A stretch of DNA of 64,000 bases from Malus domestica (lineage: Eukaryota > Streptophyta > Magnoliopsida > Rosales > Rosaceae), in contig NC_091663.1 of assembly GCF_042453785.1 (NCBI RefSeq), positions 34,646,001 through 34,710,000 on the forward strand, written 5' to 3'. Positions within the stretch are counted from its first letter, which is position 1, and each line of letters opens with the position of its first letter. Positions 54,637 through 64,000 of this stretch are shown one piece after another. Below the pieces are notes generated by a model. That model ran no database searches, was not told the DNA's origin, and saw only the letters and a program-made list of their open reading frames with translations. Position numbers and translations under genes: made by a program.

Positions 54637-55110
54637 ATGGCCGTTCTGCCGATGCCATTGTCCATTGTACCACACCATCGTCGCCATAAGCTTGTTTGTA
54701 AGGCCAGTTCGGTCATCACAACACATCCACCGCAAACCCTATTAGTCAAGTTTCAAGAGCCTACACAACATAAACTTAGCGATTACCAAACTTTTTTTGG
54801 GTTGAACGTTCACATTCTCTCAAAACCCGAGCTAAGTAAGAAAGAGTGTTTTGGAGGACAGGAGAAAGAAATTGCTGCTGTAATCCAGAGGTTGGAGGCA
54901 TTTGCGGAGAGAGCCATAGATTTGGAGACGCGGAAGTTCGAGAATAAAACGAAAGGGTTAGAACTAACAGACGAAGAAAGCAGGATAGTGCAAGATTTGA
55001 GCAGAGAGATAGCAAGTTTTTGGAGAAACCCATCCAGTTCTTGAGGAGCAGTGACGGGGACTTGGAGGAAAAATTGAACTCCAATTTCTTGCGACCATTC
55101 TTGAGGAGTC
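54637..55110 (+). pseudogene. Tandem copy of the GluTR-dimerisation-like gene, frameshifted
   Basis: Lies 1173 bp downstream of the first copy and is highly alike, including 5' and 3' flanks. A 4-base deletion near 55007 (GAGATTGTTAGC became GAGATAGC) shifts the frame, so translation ends at 55044 after 135 residues and the last helix ('KFLEKPIQFLRSS') is lost. A 6-base loss follows near 55077. The TATA box is also shortened. Two small in-frame deletions lie in the N-terminal half. Probably a dying copy; a truncated product cannot be excluded. Confidence 0.8.
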
Positions 55111-55550
55111 ATGTTAGAAAGGAGGAATTCATGCATGGCTAGCCGCCACTGCAGAAAACCCTCAGACCAAAATTTTGTCTTTGGCTGACGAGAGATTCCA
55201 TGGCACAAAGTTCGTAGCGTAAAATCCGTCACTTAAAGGTTTGTCCGACAAAATATAAGCATTCGCTTGGCGAACACAGTTGACCCGACGAAACAAAGTC
55301 GTTGGATATAAAGGAGCGTTTCTTGGTCTAAGAACTATTTGTTTGTTTGGAATCTTTTTTGTACATGTATTCTTGCGATGCCACGATAATTATTATTTGT
55401 TTGTGATTAAATCATGAACAATATTGTTAATGCAAAGAGTTTAGGTTATTGCCTTAATTTTTTGGGAAAGTTTTTCAAAGAGTTTTTTTTTTTCCTGAAC
55501 AAACGTTATTATCTACATTAAAGAGGAAGAGGTTGGCTTAACCTCACAAT

Positions 55551-56966
55551 CAGTGGCGAAGCCACGTGAGGGCGAGGAGTGGCGGCCGCCACTCCCCTCG
55601 CCGGAAAACACAGCCCCAGCGCAGGTTTAGCCCCTCCCCTCCCAGAAAACCCAGCCCCTCCGCTCAGTGGCGGATCTATATAGGAACCTGGACGGTAGGA
55701 CCCGTCGGCGACCTTGAATCTTCGCTTGAAATTTTTCAGGGACCCCTCGTACTGGAAGGAGAAGGCATGTGCAAGCTGAGTGGCAGCGTCTTCACGGAGG
55801 AGACGATTGCGCAAAGAAGAAGGGAATGTTCCTTTTTTTAACCCTGGCCCAAAACGCTCGTTTTGGCAGTTTGTTTTAATTTTTTAAAAAACATAAAGAT
55901 TCAAACAATTGGCAAAACGCTGTCGTTATTCCCTTTTTTGTTTTAACTCCCCAACCCCAGCTCGTCCCCCACAGTCCCATCCTACTTTCAACATCTTGAT
56001 GCCCGCATTTTTACATGTTCACCTGATCTCCATTTCCCCAAAATTCTCAAAACCCTAAAATTCTAAATCCCACCCAATATTTTTAATTTTTTTTCTCCAA
56101 TATCATACATCAATTTGTTTCATATCTCCAAACCATCACCATTTGGTTCAAAATTCAAGTTTATTTTTTGGTATTTTAATCTAATCTCAATTATATTATA
56201 TTAGAAATTAATGGAGATTTATATCTATTATTGATAGTTTTATGTTTGCATACTCATTTGATTATTGAAATTTTGTTTCTTGGTTAATTGATATGTGTTT
56301 CTGTGTTTTTTTTTTATTAATCGTGTATTGTAGAAATAAAAAAAATGAGAGATCAATGGTTGAGTGTCAACTTAGTTGTTTACATTGAGAAAATTGGGTA
56401 TTCCACCACATAAGAAGTCAGTGAAATTGGGTACTCACTGTTGAGTACCCAAGTATTATCATTGGGAAAATATTAAATAGACATGTGTTATAATGTTATT
56501 AGGCCACCTGTTATATTGTCCTTTTTTTTATCTTCCGGCCCCACCTTTTTTTTTGTGGTTTGTTAACCCATTTCTCTCTTTTTATTATTATTACATTATT
56601 TATAAATATTGTATTAATTTTTTAAAAATAATTTAAATATTGTTTAATGCTTATTTTACGATAAAAGAAATTTATTTAAATCCATCTAGACTCCTGTCTA
56701 AATCTTACCTAGGTGCCTAGCTGCTAGGCTCCAGTCTGCTGCCTGACTAGCGCCTAACGTTTTTTAGAATCTAATCCTAACCAATTTAAGCTTCTTGAAT
56801 GGCTTTGATATTACCACTTACAACTGCTTTGGTGAAGAGACTGTTTTCTGTTATGAATATTGACTAAAAACTTTGCGCTCTCTAATGTAAAAGCAACAAC
56901 TTCGATTGAACCTTACACTCTTTTGAATTTTGCCCCTCCCCTCGACAAATCCTGGCTTCGCCACTG
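55551..56966 (+). mobile_element. hAT transposon, non-autonomous, nested in the SINE
   Basis: 1416 bp with ends CAGTGGCGAAGCCACG and, reversed, CAGTGGCGAAGCCAGG. The 8-bp duplication CTCACAAT is exact (55543-55550 and 56967-56974). The ends match Tip100/Ac-like hAT termini. It contains one transposase relic near the right end and, at 55664, another hAT-like end CAGTGGCGGATCTA. Confidence 0.93.
56811..56867 (+). pseudogene. hAT transposase C-terminal relic
   Basis: The frame reads LPLTTALVKRLFSVMNID then stop. This resembles the hAT dimerisation segment ('LP..TA.VERLFS.MN'). It shows that the element derives from an autonomous hAT, most of whose transposase is lost. Confidence 0.72.
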
Positions 56967-57126
56967 CTCACAATGGGCTAACAATAATGTAGTTCAAATT
57001 CGTCTTTGGCGAGAATCGAACCTAAGACCTCTCACTTACAAGTGAAGAGAAATATCACTAAACCGTAGTACTAAGTGACAGTTTCAAAGAGTTACTCTTC
57101 CGCATAATTTATAACATGTTTATATA

Positions 57127-58932
57127 TCTTTACTAATAGAATGCCAGAAGTCCATTTGGTGTCTCAAGGCTTCACCAAAAATTTCTGGACTAGAAAGCCC
57201 CTCAAACAAAAAAAATCAAAACTGACAGAAAAAATACGAATATAATTGCTAAGGGCATTTTAGTAAATTTAGAACTAAAACTAACTATTTTAATTAGCAA
57301 AAAAATGATGATAATTATCCACAATGGAGTTTTACGGTTATAGAACTCCCTCATTCGTCCCCCCACGTCCTCTAACTTCTCTTCCATTTTTAAAAGCTTT
57401 TTCACGCCAAACCTCCTCTCCAGATTCCTTAGTTTCTTGCAGGGTACGGGAGGTCAGATCACTCAGGAGGTGTAAAGGCCTCGGCATTGGAAGATATAAT
57501 TTAATCTTTCCCAAGCTTATTCTTATTTTTCCTCCAGTAGGTCTTCCACAAATTTTTTGCGATTTCTTCCTTGAGTTGAAGGGAAGCAACTTCTAACCTA
57601 TTGCTTCTATAACTCCTCTAATCATATTGCGTTTTTATTGTGTCTTTTTTGGAGAAATCTTTCTGATGGGGAAGCAACTTCTAACCTATTATATTTATTG
57701 TGTTGTGTTTGTTAGCATCGGCTTCTTGCAATTGTTTATGTTGTAGGCTAATGGCTTCTTAAGGTTGTTTCGTATTACGTAAAAAGACAGAAGGAAGGGC
57801 GGTGATGGAAGGTTTCTAATACATTATGTCTTGGAATCGCATCAATCAATTTTAGTCGAATATGAATTGCAGGTTGTATAAAGAACGTAGTGTCCCAGTC
57901 GTTGGAAGTGGAAAAAAAAATTTCCAAACTGCCAAAGAAAAATCCAATATAATATCCAAACATTTTCGTATATGGAAAACTGAATAGTCAGTCTCAGGTA
58001 TTTGCTTCCACTTTTTCTCTTTTGTCTTCTTTCCCTTTTGATTCCTATCTCCATTTTTATCCTGCATTTTAATTCAGATTTTGTGTTTGTTTCTAGCATC
58101 GCAAGGTATAGTTTAATCCTTTCCCAAATTAATTTCTTGAGTTGAAGGGAAGTAACTTCAAATATATATGCTGCTCTCACATCAGATTGCTTTCGGATTG
58201 TTTTTTTTTTTCTTTTTTTTGAGAAATCTTTAGGATTGTTTGAATTCCATTGCTGACATTTAATTAACGTACTATATTTATTGTGTTGTATTTGTTTTCT
58301 CTTATAACCTATTTCTTTCTGATTAAATAGTTGCAGATGAAAAGTTTCGAAGCATCAACGTACGTACAAACATTATCTTCAAAAGAGAAGTGAGCTTTTA
58401 ATATATTGCATCCCAATCTCTCCAATCACAATGGTGTGACTGAAGTATATCTATTTTGCTGTTACATTCCACTTGGATTTTTATACAAGATTTGAAGGAC
58501 TATTCTTATGTAAATGTTTTCTTTCTCTTTGATTCATATGCAGGGTTAGGTGATTGAGACTCTCAATGTATCATCGGGTGATTTAAGTTGTCATCTCCAA
58601 AGTTTTAATTATCATGGATTGAGTCAAGAAGAGTAGGATTCTTTAGGCTTCTTATGTAAGTATCATGAATTATATGTACGTTTGTTATGTTGAAAATGTA
58701 AAGAATCACCCATGAAGAGTAGGATTCTTTAGGCTTTCTCTTTGAAGTTCTTGGATTGTTTTTATACTTTTTATTTAGCTTTTAGTTGCAACTAAATTAT
58801 AAGGATCTTCTATGTTATTTATTACTTCTTCTTTTTTTATACGTATTCTAGACAAAATACTTCAAATTTATTGCTTCCAGTTATGTGCAGCCATCTTCTA
58901 GATTTCATCACTCACCTCCATACTTGGTATCA
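57127..58932 (+). mobile_element. Truncated Helitron
   Basis: Starts ATCTTTACTAATAG (5' TC after A). Its first 120 bases closely match the Helitron start at 58933 ('AAGCCCCTCAAACAAAAAAA', 'TCAAAACTGACAGAAAAAAT'). 58865-58930 carries the 3' subterminal text 'TTATGTGCAGCCATCTTCTA' also found near 62055. The terminal hairpin and CTAGT are missing here, so the 3' end is lost. No Rep/helicase frame is seen. Confidence 0.65.
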
Positions 58933-61203
58933 TCTTTACTATTAGAAAGCTAGAAGGATAGTTTGGTGTCTTAAGGCTTCACCAAAAAAAATTGGACTAT
59001 AAAGCCCCTCAAACAAAAAAAATCAAAACTGACAGAAAAAATACATATAAAAACCCCAAGGCTAATTTCGTCAGAAAAAAAAAATTTCATTTTTTAAGAA
59101 ATAAAATTTTAGTAGAAAAAATTTAAAACAACAAACGTGGAAGACACAACTTCAACCACGTTCGGCAGTTTTCGAAAAAAAAGGGAAAAAAACACGAAAA
59201 ATAAAAAAGGAAAAAACTTCCGTGCAAAACTGAAACCCATTATCTTGCGAACTGAAACCCCATTATCTTGCCATGCCGATAGAATTAAAACCCACTACGA
59301 TATCCTGTTTTCTGGAATCTGGATCCGTCTCTCACTAACTCTCTCTCTCTCCCTCCTCCGCAGCCACCTCTCTCTCTCCCTCCTCCGCGGCCACCGCCAG
59401 CCGAACCTTCTGTCACTAGCTCTTCCCATCTAACTATCTATCCTCTCCAAACCACCACTGATTTAATCCCGAGGTATATACTTTTTGGTTTTTCAATTTA
59501 TTTATTTATTTTTATTTGTTTCATCAGTACAGGCTTTTGTATTTATTGTATTAATAGGAGAAATAACCTCAAAGAGATGATAATTTGTATTTGATTTCAA
59601 TTGCCAGAGTCGAAGCTCTGAAAAGGGAGCAGCATCCAACCGCACCAGCAACTTTCATGTAAGCTCCGATCTTCCTCTCGCTCTATCTCAGTTACCCATT
59701 TGTTGTTCATCTGGATCTTGCTTCGATTAAGCTATTTGTGACTTAAACCGTCGCCTTCATTGCCATATTTTCCAGGTACCCAACTTCCCAATTTAAAAAA
59801 CTAGGGTTCCATTACCCTTTCGAATTTCTCTCATTTTTTTTGTGATTTTGTTCCTGGGTTTGATTCTTTAATTTGATTTTACTGGAAGTGTTTTACAGTT
59901 TTGGGTTAGAGAGAAGGAGAAGGAGAAAAGAGAGGAAGCATTTTACCGAGGGAAAGGTGAAAAGGGAAAGGGGGATTCTAACAGCGAATAACCCACGTCG
60001 ACTGTTTTTTTTTTTTTTTTTTTTACCTAAACTCTGTTTGCTTCTTTTCCCATACAGGTTGTTCTGATTGGGATCGGTTTTAACCCTCTTCGTCTCTCTG
60101 CACACACAACCACTCCACTTACTTCTTCTTTTTATTTTTTTTATATATCCAGGACAGTTTGAAGATTTTGCTTCCTTGAAAATCTAGCGGCAAGAAATCA
60201 TCCGTACGTTTTGGTTTCAATGTTGTTCTTTATCGTTTCAGTTTAAATAATTTGATTATTTTCTTACGAAAATTATGCAGATAAGAAGAAGTCCACCCAT
60301 TGATACTTCCAAGTTCCATGTAAGATGTTGGGGATCCTATATTTGCTTTCTTATATGTTTCTACAATTTGTCTCTGTCTGAGTGTTGAGATTTCTGGGCT
60401 TATTAGACCACACTAAACCGAATAGGAATCGGCGAGCGAGAGAGGGTGGGTGGTGCCACTACAATCCTACTTCTTCTGCTCTTCCAGTGCCTTCCAGGTA
60501 TTTCTCTTCATTATTTCTTGCTTTGTACTCTTTCTAACTTATATTTGTTCCATTTTTTTTCTCAATTTATATGTTGCGGTGAGAAATATGTCCTTTAGTT
60601 GTCTTTTTCTGTCGGCGTTTGTGATGATTGCTAATAAAAGAAACGTTTGTGATTAACCAAACGACATAGGTTTTGCATCAGCTGAAGATTTTGCTTCCTT
60701 GCAAATCTAGAGGCAACAAATTTTGTTGTATGTTTAACCATTCTGTTTTCTATTTGTTTTCGTAACTCTTTTTGCTTTCAAAGTTTACTGCTTGGTTAAA
60801 TTTTTGTACTAAATTCTTCAAGTTGTTAAGATTGGGTAAATTTAGGGATTCATGATTGGGTCCGTGGTTGAAGCTCAGGAAAATTAGCTCAATCGGATCT
60901 GCAAATGGGTTAAATGCATACTGTCTTAATTTTGGTTATGGTGGTATATGTTTGGCTCCGTCCTATTAGTTTGTGTTAGTCTGTTTTTTCCTTTTCGAAA
61001 TCCCCAATGTTATGTGTTCTGTCAATTCGATAGTGTACATTTCATGAATCTTTTAACTGTGATCTAATTTGTGTAAGCATCATTTTCCATTGTTGAATTT
61101 CAATGCTATGTTTCCATATTTTCCTTCAATTTTACCTTTATTAAGAATCATCCAAATTGAAATTTCAGTTTTAAGATTTCCAGAGGACTTCAACATATCA
61201 ACT

Positions 61204-61577
61204 ATGGAGGGAATTGATAGAAGCAATATGTCAGAGGTTCTTAACTTATCTGTATTATTCTTCTTCTGTAGAGATGATTTATTTTTTCTTCTTTTTCAAA
61301 AATAAAATAAAATTCATTCTTTTTGGCAATTTCTCAATGTAGGTCGACAATGAAGAAATTCACTTCGGACAAACAAATGTTCAAAATTCTCAACAGTCAA
61401 ACCAAAGTTATCGTAGGAGCAATCAACAAAAGCAAAGACGACAATCTATGAATTCATCACAGCGGGCTCAAATTTCAATGCAACGACGTGTCAATTATCA
61501 AACACGATTGAACTCAGTAAATATAGTACAAAATCAAACGGAAGTAAACCAAGATGACATCGGACCAACATCGGCGG
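61204..61577 (+). pseudogene. Possible N-terminal remnant of a Helitron protein
   Basis: Two exon-like pieces, 61204-61236 (MEGIDRSNMSE) and 61343-61577, join in frame at a GT-AG intron and end at a GT. The second piece is Gln/Asn/Arg-rich ('RRSNQQKQRRQSMNSSQRAQ'). This recalls the basic 'RRR.SY' lead region that precedes Rep in plant Helitron proteins. Nothing of Rep or helicase follows. Identification is tentative. Confidence 0.4.
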
Positions 61578-62197
61578 GTAACTATGATTTTTTTTTTTTG
61601 TCTCTATTAATTATATATTTGTAAATTCATACGTTGTATGAATATTTTTGTACAAATTATTAAGACACATCTATTAAGATTGAACGAATAGTTATTTTAC
61701 ATTGTCATTGCCTTTCGTACTATCAATGGAAACATCCACTTAATAATTCTCTTATGTCTATAACAATTTCAACATTCGGATTGTATATATTTACCACAGT
61801 GACCAACGTTTTAACAAGTACCCCAACAAAAAAAAAAACAAAAAAAATAAGGAAAGGAATATGTCTGGAACGGTAAGTGATAAATTTTTTATGTAAACTT
61901 GGAATAACAGTTCAACTATAATAGTCAAGGAAAAAATACAAAAACAATTACAATTATGTGCAGCCATCTTCTAGATTAAAATATAAAAATAACAGTTAAA
62001 CTTGGTAAGTGATAAAATTTTTACGTAAACAGCTTCAAATTTATTGCTTCCAATTATGTGCAGCCATCTTCTAGATTTCACCCCTCACCTCCATACTTGG
62101 TACTATACTTTCTAAAGCATATACATTAACAATTACAATGGAAAAAAACTAACACAATACACATTTAGGGGCGCGTAGCGCCCGTGATGTAAAAATG

Positions 62198-62235
62198 CCT
62201 CTCGCACGCACGTTAGTGCGTGCAGAGAGGCTAGT
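62198..62235 (+). terminator. Helitron 3' terminal hairpin and CTAGT
   Basis: GCCTCTCGCACGCAC pairs with GTGCGTGCAGAGAGGC around a short loop (one bulged base) and is followed by the CTAGT terminus. It acts as a rolling-circle stop signal for the transposon; it is not a transcription terminator. Confidence 0.88.
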
Positions 62236-62413
62236 TTTTATTAATTTACCCTAAAGATATTAACCGTTACATTGTTCACCTTATTATAAATCTTGAAAGG
62301 ATTGCCACCTTATCTTGACATGGTTTGGGTAAAAACTCAAATCTATATCCTTTCACCTTATCTTGGCATAGTTTGGGTAAACTCAAAATCTATAGTACTA
62401 CTGTTATAGTATT
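62236..62413. other. Short spacer
   Basis: AT-rich; contains a local duplication of 'CACCTTATCTTG(A/G)CAT' at 62307 and 62346. Confidence 0.5.
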
Positions 62414-63766
62414 TGTTGGAATTTAGGATTATTTTGTTATTTGAATTTGGGCTTAGCTCATTAGTATTAGGGTTTTGTTTTCTTGCTTATTAGGGTTAGG
62501 TTAGTTCTCTATATATATGATGATTTGTAGCTCGTAGAATAACAAGTTAGTCACAATGTAGCCTCTAGGGTTTTGTAGCCGTTTCGGCATTCTCAGCTAG
62601 TTTAATAATATTATTATGTTGTTAGTCTTGTTCATTGCGCACTCTGATATTTAACTTGGTATCAGAGCAAGTTTGATCCTTCGGGATTTAATCTACCCTT
62701 GATTCATATCAGTTTGTTTGTCCATCTTGTTCGTTGTTTAGATTGTCGTTGGTTTAGTTTTGGAAAAAAAAATTGAATATATGTGCTCGGAAGTCACACC
62801 ACTCCCATCTTTGCAACTTTCATCGAAGCGCTTCTCGCACCAGACCCGACCCCACCACCACCATCTGCCTGTAACCACCTTGCACCTAAATCGTACCCAT
62901 TGTTGCACCTGCACCCATGTCCCTTGCCGTCGTCTCGCAGCTGCCAAGCCATACAGTCACCCACCGCTGCATCACCTCATCCAGGCCCGCCTGGACCACT
63001 CCTGCAGCAGTACAAGATCCATTTCATCTACACTCACTCCTAGATCCATCTCCGCCTCATTGACCCTCTGCACCCCACGCGTTTTGCACTAGAGTTCCTG
63101 CACTTGTTGATATGGAAAGGAAAAGGAAAAGAGGGACGATGGAGAAAAAAAAAAGGAAATAGAAGAAAAAAGAGGAAGAAGGAGAAAAGAAAAAAGAGGA
63201 AGAAGGAGAAAAGAAAAAAAATAGGAGAAGAAAATAAGAAAGAAAAAAAGAAATTATTTTTGGATGTTTGTTTTAGGCCTACAGGAATTGTTGGTTGGTC
63301 TGCTTGGAATTGTGACCACTCGAGTGATAAGAATTTATTGATTGCTGGAATTGCTTGTTTGCTCGCCCGCTCGCTTGGATTTTTCGTTTGTTCGCTTGAT
63401 TGCCCGCTTGCCTTGTCGTGTCCGCCTAACGGAGCTTGTCTTGTCGTGTCCGCCTAACGGAGCTTGCATCCGCATCTGCTTATTAGCAAACTCATGACGT
63501 GTACCGCCATGAGTTTGACAGGGGTGTTGGAATTTAGGATTATTTTGTTATTTGAATTTGGGCTTAGCCCATTAGTATTAGGATTTTGTTTTCTTACTTA
63601 TTAGGGTTAGGTTAGTTCTCTATATATATGATGTTTTGTAGCTCGTACATAACAAGTTAGTCACAATGTAGCCTCTAGGGTTTTGTAGCCGTTTCGGCAT
63701 TCTCAGTTAGGTTAATAATATTATTATTTTGTTAGTCTTGTTCGTTGCGCACTCTGATATTCAACT
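62414..63766 (+). mobile_element. Short non-autonomous LTR retrotransposon (TRIM-like)
   Basis: 1353 bp, flanked by GTATT (62409-62413 and 63767-63771). LTRs are 62414-62656 (243 bp) and 63525-63766 (242 bp), both starting TGTTGGAATTTAGG and ending AACT. The primer-binding site TGGTATCAGAGCAAG (62657-62671, initiator tRNA-Met type) follows the 5' LTR directly, and GACAGGGG precedes the 3' LTR. The internal 868 bp has no gag or pol motif; 63110-63260 is almost pure purine. The LTRs differ at about ten sites and one indel, so the insertion is much older than the HMT2 one. It must depend on proteins from another element. Confidence 0.92.
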
Positions 63767-63902
63767 GTATTGTGTTGTGTGGAATGATGAGTTTATTTGT
63801 TTGGTTCTATGGGATGGATTTATGCCTTCGAGCAATATTATTTGTGAGGTGATTTGCGTATTCTTTGTGTGGTGACATGAGAGTGAAGGGCCTACGGATG
63901 GA

Positions 63903-64000
63903 GAGATTTTTTTAATGTGACTGATACACAGAATGATACATCACGTGTCACTATATAAATAGTGAGATACATGTGTTAAAAAGTTAATAAAGGTCGTACT
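63903..64000. mobile_element. MITE copy, cut by the window end
   Basis: Starts GAGATTTTTTTAATGTGAC and has 'TGTGTTAAAAAGTTAATAA', both matching the MITEs at 39863 and 29848. The right half lies outside the window. Confidence 0.65.

Larger units (their letters stand above)
53341..55472. repeat. Tandem duplication of about 1.17 kb
   Basis: Unit 1 runs from about 53341 to 54335 and unit 2 from about 54513 to 55470. They share 'ACCCTA...AAACCCTAGCTAATT' upstream and 'TTTGTCTTTGGCTGACGAGA', 'GTTGACCCGACGAAACAAAG' and 'AACAATATTGTTAATGCAAA' downstream. The words after unit 1 (GCATAAATTATAACATG) recur at 57105, beyond the SINE, so a third partial unit may exist. Confidence 0.85.
55483..57081 (-). 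mobile_element. tRNA-derived SINE, interrupted by a hAT element
   Basis: Flanked by the 10-bp duplication TTTCAAAGAG (55473-55482 and 57082-57091). On the minus strand it starts near 57081 (CTGTCACTTAGTACTACGG), has a B box GGTTCGATTC at 57022-57013, and ends in an A-tail (plus-strand poly(T) at 55483). Without the hAT insert it is about 175 bp. Related wording is common in plant SINEs. It lies in the 3' flank of the second GluTR-like copy. Confidence 0.85.
58933..62235 (+). mobile_element. Helitron, about 3.3 kb, non-autonomous
   Basis: 5' end TCTTTACTATTAGAAAGC follows a host A. The 3' end has a stem-loop (62198-62231) followed by CTAGT, with a host T next, as expected for insertion between A and T. 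A second hairpin, GGGCGC-GTA-GCGCCC, lies at 62169-62183. The interior has C/T-rich 5'-UTR-like stretches with several GT-AG-like exon borders (59300-60500) and a short coding relic at 61204-61577, but no Rep or helicase domain. Confidence 0.82.

Noticed and set aside
62760-63092. His/Ser/Pro-rich frames inside the TRIM element
   Set aside because: No gag zinc knuckle or other domain; overlapping frames give equally plausible low-complexity text.
63104-63457. Lys/Glu-rich 117-codon frame
   Set aside because: Product of the purine tract running into the LTR-proximal region; not a gene.

Overview
The window is nuclear DNA of a dicot plant. Genes have short GT-AG introns, spacers are AT-rich, and plant-only families are present (FLZ zinc finger, Raf-like kinase, euAP2 microexons, chloroplast-targeted proteins). 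The load of copia, hAT, Helitron, SINE, MITE and short LTR elements, and the look of several repeats, suggest Rosaceae, perhaps the apple/pear group. That last step is inference; no species marker was tested.

Layout. 1-1321: 3' part of a Raf-like kinase gene. About 1960-4133: degenerate repeat. 4771-12421: homocysteine S-methyltransferase gene (HMT2-like), whose third intron holds a complete, young, antisense Ty1/copia element (5971-10848). 12835-13483 (-): small conserved charged protein. 14749-15246: intronless STN1 telomere-capping gene. 15809-20338 and 21496-23376: two tandem polygalacturonase genes, both broken. The first is split by a 3.04-kb rearranged copia element, the second by point lesions. 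23.4-30.2 kb: repeats, a MULE-type MITE and a fragment of mitochondrial SSU rRNA. 30671-33698: ten-exon type I inositol polyphosphate 5-phosphatase. 33.7-46.6 kb: no gene seen; MITEs, tandem repeats and a solo LTR. 46635-47739 (-): FLZ protein. 48336-48749: euAP2 relic. 49.6-52.6 kb: an LTR and a hAT-like element. 53464-53961: short plastid-type protein resembling the glutamyl-tRNA reductase dimerisation domain, followed by a decayed tandem copy. 55.5-63.8 kb: transposons (a SINE carrying a hAT, Helitrons, a TRIM-like element).

The genes form no pathway; this is an ordinary gene-sparse plant region. The most unusual object is the element at 16898-19938. It has clean TG...CA ends and a 5-bp target duplication, but its interior is scrambled: LTR head, perfect inverted copy of that head, inverted RNase H end, sense RT-RNase H, gag fused in frame after RNase H, then LTR tail. 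It looks like a cDNA assembled by several template switches and then integrated as one unit.

Exon borders were set by reading splice signals, frame and family similarity by eye; no alignment or database search was run.
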